From: Elysia marginata
Taxonomy: Eukaryota; Mollusca; Gastropoda; Plakobranchidae
DNA length: 43,152 nucleotides
Assembly (NCBI GenBank): GCA_019649035.1
Contig: BMAT01008791.1
Location: 129,570-172,721 of the forward strand
Direction of reading: 5' to 3'
Position numbers and translations under genes: made by a program. How positions within the stretch are numbered: the stretch's first letter is position 1; each line of letters opens with the position of its first letter. The notes below the pieces were generated by a model. It was not told the origin of the DNA. It was given only the letters and a program-made list of their open reading frames with translations, and did not search any database. This document shows positions 1-9,749 of the stretch, piece after piece.

Positions 1-1255
1 TTGGTTTTACAGCACATAAAAGCCGAATAGCATAGCTTTTCTTTCATAAGAATTTCGTAATAATCGTTGGTTGCGAATTAAAATTATTAATTTTTAAAAA
101 CAGCATGTATGTTTCGATTGATTTTACTGAAAAAGCTTGTTTTTGATTGTCAGTAAGAAAGTAACTACAAATCATATGGGATCGAAACTTATACCAAAAT
201 AATCTGCTATTTTTCACCTCCATGCTGAAAAATAGAAATTATTAACTTTTAATGACCAGCTTTCCGTTTTCAGAACATAAAACATGCATTCAAATGTAAA
301 ATTCCAGTCAGACATTCTGCTAGCAATGCAGGCGAGCTCAGGTAAATTTTATGACTGTTGCTCCTGGTCTGACCCTAACCTCACCCCGGTGAGCGGCACG
401 GGTGGCGTCTTAATGGATTTGGGCCTGAGCAACTAAAAGTCGAGTAGTTAGTCGCCGTGCTCATCAAAATAATTAAAATTGCACATGTTAACTGTTAGCA
501 CACATAATGTAAGTGAAAAGAGAGAGTGAGAAAAAAAGAGAGAGGGGAGAGAATCATAATTGATAATTATACTGAATACAGTAAAGTTCTTAATGAAATG
601 AAGAAAAAAATTTTTCTGAAGATAAAGTTTTCTTCACTGCCAGTTTCAGGCGGTTATTCTTGATCACATTCACAATCATCCTCGTCTGAATCAACAATTT
701 TTTAATAACAGCATCTGCCATGAACAATGTTTGTTTAAGGCCCATCCCTGACAACGAGCTTGGTTGTTGAAGTGCTCATTCCATGTTCAAAATATCCTAA
801 AATACCACAGAACTTGAAGAAAAATGTCTCATGGTCGGTGCCATTGTATATTGTTCAATGCTCTGATGTCATAGCTGATTGGTTGAATATTTTTAGTGTT
901 ATAAATGGAATACAGAATCCCGGTAAACGGGAATCTGGCAGAGCTGGTAGGGAGTCTGCCTTGGTACTAGTAGAAAAAAAACAACTCCCGACCACTTTCA
1001 CGACTTTATTACTAATAGACCAGTGATTTTTACGTTTAATGACTTTATAGTCAAGAAGACATTTTTGTTTAATAAGAGTTTTCTTCAAATATTATTTCTT
1101 ATACAAATTAAACCTTGAAAACAAACTATATCATTTGATAATTCTATCTGAACTGTTAACTGGTTTAAGTACACAAATTTGAATCAAACTAGCAAAGTCT
1201 TGAGGGACCGCAATTGTTCAAGAGTACCAAAGTCCATAGTGTATTTATCGATAAA
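1..1255. other. Gene-free AT-rich stretch, left edge
   Basis: I see no credible coding exon here. Short ORFs at 760-1026 (plus) and 855-1088 (minus) overlap each other, have no recognisable motif and look random. A purine-rich GA tract lies near 517-552. The stretch ends at the hairpin starting at 1256. Confidence 0.5.
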
Positions 1256-1339
1256 GTTCTGCGCTATAGCCGAATCCTTAAAATGCGCAACAATTCATGG
1301 ATTGTTGCGCGTTTTATGAATTCACTGATCGCGCAGAAC
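1256..1339. repeat. Imperfect palindrome with 39-bp arms
   Basis: The left arm (1256-1294) and the reverse complement of the right arm (1301-1339) align without gaps at 31 of 39 positions around a 6-base loop (tcatgg). Both arms start with GTTCTGCGC, and the inner 16 bp (1279-1294 with 1301-1316, containing GCGCAACAAT) differ at two positions at most. It is probably the remnant of a foldback transposon or MITE. I see no target duplication around it. Confidence 0.65.
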
Positions 1340-1445
1340 CATCCATGGATCGTGCCGATTCACCAATCGCGCCTAACATCTAGACTAGGTAAACGTCAAG
1401 CTGTCAATCAAACATGTGTGTCAAGCAAGTTTGATTGTGTATGGG

Positions 1446-1718
1446 CTGCTTAAGGAAAGACTTCCATACCGACGCGCCAGTAAAAGTAACGAAATGAAGG
1501 AAGTCTGTTTACAAAATGGCGTCACATATACACTTGCGTTGTCCCGAGTGGTGAAAGAAAATACCATTTATATAAAAATACAACGCACTAGACCAATGTC
1601 CAGTGAATATTCATCCATTAACATTGGATTAGTCATATTGTAGCAGGTAACAAGTTTATCTAGTGCTTTAAATTAATTTCAAAGTGGCGCGTCGGTATGG
1701 AAGTGATTCCCTGCTTAA
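1446..1718. mobile_element. MITE with 8-bp target-site duplication (hAT-like)
   Basis: An element of about 257 bp (1454-1710) ends in inverted repeats. A perfect 18-bp core, CTTCCATACCGACGCGCC at 1461-1478, is matched by its reverse complement at 1686-1703, and a weaker outer 7 bp extends each end. The octamer CTGCTTAA lies directly outside both ends (1446-1453 and 1711-1718), as expected for a target-site duplication. Eight-bp duplications are typical of hAT and P elements. There is no transposase ORF, so this is a non-autonomous copy. The octamer contains TTAA, so a piggyBac origin is possible, but the ends then no longer line up symmetrically. Confidence 0.7.
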
Positions 1719-3179
1719 TGCAAACTAGCCTACATTTCGTATGCTAGTGTTCTTATAAGGGAAGAAAACAGTGTCCATAAAAAAAAAATAGGTCGCACAG
1801 TGCCTCTGACTCTGAGCTCTGATTCTTTCAAAATCCATATCTAGAGCAACCTCAGAAAAAGCGCAAATTCAGGCAGATTGGACATCATTGGTGACTCAAC
1901 TAATTTGCAAGGGATGGCTAAACCTCGAGATTAAATGTTCAAATGACTTATAAAATAGTTGAAGGTCTAAAGTTTTGTGTTCTTCGTCTTACAGAACTAT
2001 TGTTTTAATTGAAAACTTTTCTGGGCTTAACGCTTATAAATCACTCTGATAATGGGTATGCCTGTAGACGTAGTATAGCCAGTATAGTATCTATAGGGCC
2101 TAGATCTAGATTTCTAGACTACGGTTCTACCTCTTACGTTTAAGCCTAGATCTAGCTTTCCTAAAAAAAAAAAGAATGAAATTATCACAATTAAGTCACG
2201 CAGCCTACCTCTTTTTGTTTTGGGTCCTGAGGATAAACATCTGGCGGCCCGAAAGCCCCCATTCGGGGCTTTTTTATTGGTCTGTGTTCTTGACTCGGGA
2301 ATATGGGTGTCGCCATCTTTCTTTCGTTTGTTTAGATGCGGTCTTCGGTGGCCTAATGAAAGCTAGGCCTAAATCTTTGTAGAAGTCGAGGTCAAAAATA
2401 AATTTCTAGATTTTAAACACAGATACGCCAAATCTAACTGTATAATTTTAAAATTATTAAATTTATATTAAAAACCAATCATTGTCTTTTAGTTTCGCTT
2501 TTAAAATTATATAAAACACACAAGAGTTAATTACAGTTAGCTTATAAAAGCATTTTGAGTGAGCAAACTGGCAATAATTCGTTCATTACATTTCAACAAA
2601 GACATTGACAAGAGGCGCGGCCGAGGCCCGAGGGCCCGGGGACATGCTTGCCACTTCCTCTGTTTCTGTTTCTCACTCGAGTGTGTTGTACCTTCGCCTC
2701 TGGTTGGCAAAAGACCGCATGAGCACCTTTAAATTTTACTTTCGGAGATGGAGCTAATGGCTCCACAGAGTCGTTGGCGCTTATTTCTGACGTCGAAACA
2801 TAAATTAGAATAACAAAAAACCTAATCCTTTATATTCCCTTTTTAATAAACTTTTAAACTAAAACAAGTCATTTTATCAATAATAAGGGTTCTTCTTTTC
2901 CTTTTTTTACTAAAGGTAGGCCTATTTTGCTGCCATGGTGAAAAGAGGCTAAAACCTAACCTAGACTGAACTAGGAAAGCTCAAGAACAAAAATAAATCT
3001 GTGTTTGGTTCATCCCTTGTCATGGTTTTCAGATTTATTATAATGAAAAACATTACTTTCCGCCAGATTACGATACTATTTCAAACTGTAGTATGGTAAA
3101 GCTGCATTTAAAACAGTGCTCCTACAACGAATTTGAAAATTATGCATGTCTATAGCATTATACTATTTATAAATGAGAT
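1719..3179. other. Intergenic stretch without recognisable genes
   Basis: I see no supported gene. The stretch holds CTAGATCTAG-type words around 2100-2155, a GC-rich hairpin followed by T residues at 2252-2272, and an isolated GC-rich patch near 2612-2642. The ORF at 2176-2382 spans the hairpin and has no recognisable domain. Confidence 0.45.
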
Positions 3180-3552
3180 CAACGTCAATGCTGCTGCTGT
3201 AATGCACCATCTTCAACAGCAACAATAACATTCACCACAATACACTCATTTGCTGCGACAGGTCATCTACTGCTACCGCTATTGTTCTTAAAGTTCGTAT
3301 GCTGCTACTGCCACGACTCCCATAACCGCCAACATTACTGCTTCTACATTTTACTACTACTACTACTACTACTACAACAACAACTACTACTCCTCACCTG
3401 TTGCTGCTGCTGTCATTACTACTTCTATTAGTATTACTACTAAAAGCCTACTACTTCAACTATTACTACTACTAGTACTACTACTACTTCTACCACCACC
3501 ACTACTACTACTACCACCACTACTATTACTCCTCCTCCTCCTCCTCCTCCTC

Positions 3553-3586
<34 letters not shown>

Positions 3587-3655
3587 CACAACTACTACTG
3601 CTGCTGTTCTGTTGCTATTACTATTGCTGCTGCTGTCGCCGCTGTTACTTTATTA
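3180..3655. repeat. Trinucleotide-repeat field (ACT/CTG/CTC)
   Basis: Nearly the whole stretch is built from imperfect three-base repeats. It begins with CTG and CAA/ACA runs, passes through long ACT/CTA runs (about 3352-3376 and 3552-3588) and a CTC run (about 3533-3553), and ends with CTG and GCTGTCGCCGCTG. No convincing protein frame runs through it, so it is read as a compound microsatellite. Confidence 0.8.
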
Positions 3656-5390
3656 TCTAAGCTTTAGTCACTCACTACTGATTAAAATTGCGTGTCTAAA
3701 AAGAGATTTAAATAAAGAATAAAAACACAAATGTGCAATTTGATACCTTTTAACTATACTTTGGTGGTATAGAAAGATTACAACGCTGCAAAATTTCCTA
3801 CAAGTTGTTAAAGTTGGTTGCAATTAAAATCATTTTCTAAGAAGCAAAACAGCAACCATTTCTTGACAATCACGCACCTGCCTGCTGACCTTCACCTTGA
3901 GACGGCGGACTGGCCATAAAGCCTTATTATATATATATATTCAAATTTCTAATAAAACCTATCGTTAGTAATATTATATTACAGTGTGTCCACGCTGGGA
4001 GCGCGTCATGAGTATACTAACGATAAATTCGAGCGTGCATTAAGTCCTTGGTTCTATTATATTACTTTTACTTTTGCGCATATTATTTTGTCGCTGCTCT
4101 GAGCCTGCATAATTTACACTCCCGGTATATTTTGGAACCATGAGTCGATATCAAAAGTTTATAGAAGCCAACGAATGAGCCGAGTGTTTATGATGGAAAA
4201 TAAAAATATTTAAAGGAAAAAGCTTATGAAAACCTCGCCAAACTTAGTAAAGAAATCGGTCTTTGTGTTAACAAGAACGCAATTGCTATGAGGATCAACA
4301 ACACCAGTGCTGCATTTAGCAGAGAGTTGAATTTGAAGTAAAAAGAATTGATAATTTTGGTGCATCTGGAAAAGTATCACATAATCAAGCAAATTTCGTA
4401 AACACTGTCAATTCTCAAAACAAGGTGAAAATAAAACTGAAGAAATGAACCGGTCTTAAAACAGAACAAAAAAAAAAAAAATAAAACAACATGCAAATAA
4501 AAATAAACGCCCGGCACAACAAGATAACAGATACTGTAATCAAGATAATATTTGCCTGTTTTCTATAGCATCAATAAGAAAACCAACACCTGGGCCTAAT
4601 GTTTACATCGCCCCAAAAAAACGGAACTTGGCGATCTTCCTCGACCAGAATAAGAATACATTGATTTCACTTTACTATGCAGCACATTCTCGTTTGAGTT
4701 TACAATGCAGCATATGTATACAAAACATGATAAAGCAATTATATCATCACCATTATTGACACTCTTAAAAGCAAACGTGTTGGCCCTGTGCCCCTTATTT
4801 AAGTTTTATGGTCTAATCAATGCGATTTTACTTTCTAAATCTGTTTCCATAGAATAAACAATAAAAATTGAAGTTTGAAATGAAAGACACGCTCGATGAC
4901 ATAAAATAAAAATACCTAGGCCTACTAATTGTGTAGCTTAATATTTTTAAATTTATTTGTTTTCGTAATGCACTTGATGGATAATATACAAAAAAGGAAT
5001 CGCTGACTCTTTACTAAATCTTTTCTTTATAATGCTCAATTAAGTAGGCTATAATTGTGTATAAAAATTCAAAATTGATCATAGAAAAGAGATGGCTTAA
5101 AGTTAAACATAATTGCATGTCATCCCTTTGGGTTTATTGTTATTTTATTTTTAATCAAAACTTAATTTTTATATTTATGTTCTATCAAAAATGAAGCTCA
5201 TTATTCTACTAAAACCCATTGTTTTGTCTCATAGTCATACTTCCCTTTTCTTGGCTATCAACCATTCACCTGCACACATTTACTTGATCAATCTGGAATT
5301 TCCATTGACCTTATAAGCTAAGCACACGACCGTGTTTGAGTTTGTAATACTAATACTGCAATAGCGAGGCTGGTTGATCTCATGCCTCGG
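3656..5390. other. AT-rich intergenic stretch
   Basis: No gene or recognisable repeat family is visible apart from a short TA run near 3928-3940 and A-rich tracts around 4460-4500. The minus-strand ORF at 4210-4392 has no supporting features. Confidence 0.4.
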
Positions 5391-5880
5391 CCACCGTACT
5401 CTTTTAAAAGGCCTGACAATCAAAATGCAAACAAACCTGTGCATGAGAGCTCTAATGGTCTATCTCCATTGAGTTCTAAGTATAGTTAGGGCACATGAGA
5501 ACCCAACTAGTGCTTCTCTGTTATGGGCCGGCCCAAAACAAAGTTACAAACAAAATATACGGAATATGATACTACTCATGTTGGATAAGCAAGTCCATTT
5601 TTTAAAAAGTAAGGTATATATTTTACTTTTTTAGCTCTAAAATATTGACAAAACAAGTGAGCTCTCGGCTTTACGCCTTTGTCAGACAAAAAATAAATAA
5701 AAAAACATGTAAGACACTTACATAAATATATACAGGACTAACAATAAAAGAAAAGCAATAATATTATTATAAAAAAAATAAAATATGAATGATGAGATAA
5801 AAATAAAAAATGCCCTAGAAATCTAGATAGAAATCAATCTGCAGGATAAAAAAGTATTCGGCCTGTTCAGTATGATGACC
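5391..5880. mobile_element. Interspersed repeat, copy 1, carrying an insertion
   Basis: The sequence from about 5391 to 5582 is closely similar, in the same orientation, to 39368-39560; both share the 19-mer GTTATGGGCCGGCCCAAAA. After about 5582 the similarity stops. It resumes at about 5850 (GTATTCGGCCTGTTCA, compared with GTATTCGGCTTGTTCA at 39563). The 262 bp between are absent from the other copy and are flanked by GGATAA at 5583-5588 and 5844-5849, which suggests an insertion with a 6-bp duplication. The inserted part is AT-rich and has no ORF. The repeat's class is unknown. Confidence 0.65.
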
Positions 5881-6611
5881 TAGACTCATGCAGATGAAAT
5901 ATGTACAGCCGGTTGGTAAAAATAAGGTTTTCTTTTACGATTCACTAACTGTGTATGGCCTTATTATACGTTCAAACGGGGTTGGTAGCATTTCGTGATA
6001 CACTCTTACTGTTAGCTGCATTGTTAATCGGAAATGAGGTAATAATGTCATTCATCCATCAACTCTCACCCTCAAACCAGTCGAAAGACACAATATACCC
6101 TAGTTCGACTCAAGATTCCAAGAGATCCTACCCCGTCCTCTTCATAGGCCATATCTAGCCCAATCGGATTTTTTTCAATGTTCCAAAGTGTAAAGAACAA
6201 TTTATATGGGATTATTGCAGTTTACACTGGTGACGATAAAGGTGAGGCTGGTGCTCGTAAGTGCTGCAGAGAAAAGTTGTTTATCGTTACCGCTCCATTG
6301 TTGACGGAGACGGTGACTATTTATAATAAAAAAAATTAAGGTAGCTCATAATATAGAAGACAACCTAAGCTTTCATTTCGTGTATACTAAACTATTTATC
6401 TTTGAAATGCTAAGTTAGGAAACAGTGGTTGAAGAGACGAGAATTTTCATTCAGTCACGCTCCCTTTTAATAGCATTAGCAAATAGAAATAGACTGCAGA
6501 ATTTAGACGAAGTGAGAGCAGATCAACAATTAGCGTGTAAATGTAAAATGTAAAAATTCTAATGTTCGACTTCTGCTTTTTTTCCGCCCTACTCCTAAGG
6601 AAAACCTCCTT

Positions 6612-6705
6612 ACCACTGTTCGGAGGCGAAACGGTAAACTGAGGTTGTTTGAACTTTGATCATGTGGCAAGACAAGAAAGACTTGTGAAAATAGTTGGGC
6701 AGCGC
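6612..6705 (+). mobile_element. Decayed LINE reverse-transcriptase C-terminus
   Basis: One plus-strand frame reads TVRRRNGKLR and then a second frame reads DHVARQERLVKIVGQ. Together these resemble the conserved tail of RTE/jockey-type LINE polyproteins (RRRxLRWFGHVxRxDxLxKTI). The frame changes in the middle and there are stop codons, so this is a dead fragment. A poly-C run follows at about 6705-6715. The assignment rests on motif memory, not alignment. Confidence 0.4.
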
Positions 6706-7307
6706 CCCCCCCCCCTAAAATAAGGCATATTTGATTGCATCGCTGCTCATTTAAGAAGGGCCTGTTTTGTGCCCCCGCCCTCCCCCACACTCCTCTTCAT
6801 TTTAAAATTCTGTATTTATCCGAAAACTAAAATCCCTTACTCAACACAATAAGTTATGACTAACATTAATAGGAAAAAAAAAGAGAAATGTACAAAGAAA
6901 AGGCTCACCACAATTATTAGCTTAATGAACATGTATAAACACAACAGTGCCAAAGGAAAACAAAATTAACAATAAACACTTAATTACAATAGTTTTCTTA
7001 AATTAAAATGTTGACAAACAGAATAAAGAAAAAGAATAGATTTATAACCCCCAGAAGCCTCATCGCATTTCATCGTGAAAATGAGAGATGTGGACAATCT
7101 CTTTTTATTTTTAATTATTCGAACATGTGAGGTTGTTCCCTTGACATTGTTAAAAAAAATTCTGCAATGTATATTAATTATTGAATTAAATTTTTGAACT
7201 GGTTCTAAGTGGAATTGGAGCTCGTAGCAAACAACGCACTGTCACGTATAAAAACCAGAATGGGAAATGCTGACATGGAGAAAGACAATATGCTTTTGTG
7301 TACGTTT

Positions 7308-7313
7308 TTTATT
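7308..7313 (-). terminator. Polyadenylation signal for the 7445-7975 gene
   Basis: AATAAA on the minus strand, about 130 bp beyond the stop codon of the minus-strand ORF, at a normal distance for a 3' UTR. The surrounding region is AT-rich, so it could be chance. Confidence 0.4.
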
Positions 7314-7444
7314 TGGGATGCATTAATTCTTCACTTGTTGTTTCCGATATAAAATATTGTGCTGCAGTCGATGTTTACATTGGTTCTCAGCACACACGTA
7401 GAGAAGCTATGATCACAGCATAGCCGAACCAGCGGGTAAAATCC

Positions 7445-7975
7445 TTACTTCACCAAAGCTGCTCCGCCGGAAGTGGCAGCGGCGGGGAGAACATCTTTGG
7501 TGGTGGACGGACTGTCGCCAAACGGCTCTCTCTGTACCGGCGCGACATCCGACCGGTGGCTGGGCTCCACGTAGCCGTAGCGGTTCATGAGGGTGTCGAT
7601 ACTGCCCAGGTCACGCATGGCATACTCCCAGGCATCTTTACCGCGGACACGAAACGAACGCTTATAGAACGAGTAAGAATCTTTGGGACATTCTGGTTCG
7701 GCAGTTTTCGCCTTCGACACTGGCAGATTGACTGCTTTGCGTGCACTCTGGATTTCTGACGCGTGTTTTAGAGACAGTTTACCATTGGTTTCCGCCTTAG
7801 CTGAGGAGTCGTTGGGGGTTGGTTGGATTGGTTGATCCGCAGGCTTCACTCGGCGAGTCTGAAGTTTTGGAGTCATCGGAGACTGGAGGAGACCGGATGT
7901 GGTGGATCGACCGTGCTCTGTAAGCACCCGACGGAAGGAAGAAGGTGAGAGACCCAACGTGTTGGAGATGTTCAT
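7445..7975 (-). CDS. Uncharacterised 176-aa single-exon protein
   Basis: I do not recognise this protein. It is an intact ORF of 176 codons, clearly GC-richer than its surroundings, which supports real coding sequence in this AT-rich genome. The chosen ATG has a strong start context (CACCACCATG). The frame stays open for about 30 codons upstream but contains no other ATG. The N-terminal half (residues 1-95) is rich in S, T, P, K and A and is probably disordered. A compact block at about 97-138 is rich in aromatic and charged residues (SYSFYKRSFRVRGKDAWEYA, then LMNRYGYVEP) and is the likely conserved part. The C-terminus is again low complexity. There is no signal peptide or membrane segment. 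A minus-strand AATAAA lies at 7313-7308. The general look (short, basic, tyrosine-containing block) resembles small ciliary or sperm microtubule proteins, but that is only an impression. Confidence 0.6.
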   Translation of the reverse strand: MNISNTLGLSPSSFRRVLTEHGRSTTSGLLQSPMTPKLQTRRVKPADQPIQPTPNDSSAKAETNGKLSLKHASEIQSARKAVNLPVSKAKTAEPECPKDSYSFYKRSFRVRGKDAWEYAMRDLGSIDTLMNRYGYVEPSHRSDVAPVQREPFGDSPSTTKDVLPAAATSGGAALVK

Positions 7976-8446
7976 GGTGGTGCTTCTCTCCTGGCTGGGC
8001 CGAGGTCGACTTGCGGGGTGGTGGCCTGTGTTGATTAGCTTAGCTGGAAAACTTTCTCATTAAGCAACTGGTAAACCCCACAAGCCTGAGTGGCCCCCTG
8101 GGCTACTGACTTGGCGTTACGTGGAGCTCTGATTGTCCTTTACTGAAGTACACAGCAGTTGATAGTGGTGATGATGTGGAAAAGGGGGGGGGGGTGAAAA
8201 AACACTGCACTGTATTAATATATTTGTACAAATTAGGAGATTCTTCACAGTTACAGTTTTATCGTATTTTCCACAAGACACATATAATTTTAAAGCATCG
8301 GGTCTTTCCTTCTATGTTATACTTATAACGCTATTATCACTAATATTAGGCCCACCTTAAAAATTATACTTTGGTACTTTACATGCGACCATTGCTGCTG
8401 ATGCTCGGCTTTAAGGAAATCTTACCGTAACCAGCACTAGTCTGTA

Positions 8447-8496
8447 CAGAGAGAGAGAGAGAGACAGAGAGAGAGAGAGAGGGAGAGGGAGAGGGT
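8447..8496. repeat. (GA)n microsatellite
   Basis: About 50 bp of GA dinucleotides with a few interruptions (GACAGA, GGGAGA). Confidence 0.9.
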
Positions 8497-9644
8497 GGTA
8501 AAGACTTTATTACTTTTAGTTTTATATTACTTGCAGCTTAACCTGCAAAGGTGCAATAGGTTGTTTTACAATTCTATTGCAAAGGACACGGAAAAAAAAA
8601 CCCGAAAAAAAACCCAGACATTAGTTCTTTTTGAACTCTGCTAAGCTGAAAGATAGACCCATCCCAGTTGTGGATTCTTCTGGAACTCTCTGCCCTCTAA
8701 CTTCAGAAGGGTAGTCTACTATCTCTTGAGTTGATGTATACATTTAAAAACACATAAAAACTCGGTTATTTAAAAAGCAATTTGAATAAAAATTCTAAGT
8801 TTTGCTGCCCCTCCCCCCAATCTCTTCCTCTTGCTTAGTCATAGAATAGAGCGAATTAGTAAATGTAGGTACCCTGAAACAGAATCGGAAATGGGTACCA
8901 AGAATAATGTAGATGATATTAATTTAGCATCATTTTGTAGTCAAATCTAATTTTATTGAGAATAGATCTGCACCTAATCTAGATCCATAAACGCGCAAGA
9001 CTAGACCTAGACTGAGATGTGTTGTATGACTTGTGTCAATGTAGATCTAGACCCTCAATATAATTTCATGAAGAAGAGAAAAACAAAAGCTTAGTTTAAA
9101 ATAGGGGAGCATACATGTATACAGGCCTAGAGCATTTCTTATATCATTCTCCAGAAACACTTATTGATTAATTCTGTTAAGCAGGTCCATCAAAGCTTTC
9201 ACAATATATTACTTACCCCTATTAATATGTTGACTTATCTTTCTGGAAGCTCAAATCACATTTTACAACCTCCCCCCTTGATAAGTAAAACGTCAGCGTT
9301 TCTAAGAAACGCGTCATGCAGCAAAGGGACATAATAATAGATTACTAATTTCAAATATTTTTTTCGAGTCGTCTAACTTTGTTTTGGTCAGCCTAATCTA
9401 AAAATAAACTATACGTATGAGTCATCGTAGAGAATCTGTTGACAAACTGAAATTCACTTTCAGTTTTCACTTGTTCGTGTAGAAAAGGTAAACAAAAACA
9501 ACAGAGGAAGTCATCTAAAAATCTAGATTCTAGACGTCTACATCTCGGTGAGTTAGGTTTTAGAGTCTATGGTGTATATTATCTTGCCGATAACAACATT
9601 GTCCTTAGTAAATTTAGCCATTTAGGGCGTTTGTAGTTTGGTTT

Positions 9645-9705
9645 TAGATTCTAGATCTAGATCTAGACTAGACATCTAGATCTAGATCTAGATAGATCTA
9701 AATCT
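9645..9705. repeat. Clustered CTAGATCTAG motif
   Basis: The palindromic words AGATCT and TCTAGA are chained here (TCTAGATCTAGATCTAGA and variants). The same motif is scattered through the window, for example near 2100, 9530, 12250, 22505, 22915 and 38580. Confidence 0.8.
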
Positions 9706-9749
9706 ATACCTTAAACTGGTAGGTTGTGCTTCTTTTAAAAAAGGCTGTG

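Larger units (their letters stand above)
7976..9749. other. Upstream region of the minus-strand gene, with simple repeats
   Basis: The first 200 bp upstream of the ATG at 7975 are relatively GC-rich and could hold its promoter and 5' UTR. A G-run lies near 8186-8194 and a GA microsatellite at 8447-8496. From about 8940 the stretch contains repeated CTAGATCTAG-type words, densest at 9640-9705. No gene is visible. Confidence 0.45.

Noticed and set aside
2252..2272. GC-rich stem (AAAGCCCC / GGGGCTTT) followed by T residues, like a bacterial terminator
   Set aside because: The surroundings are clearly eukaryotic and no bacterial gene is nearby, so it is treated as chance and not as contamination or a terminator.
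6530..6790. 86-aa minus-strand ORF
   Set aside because: It is antisense to the LINE remnant and passes through a poly-C/G run.
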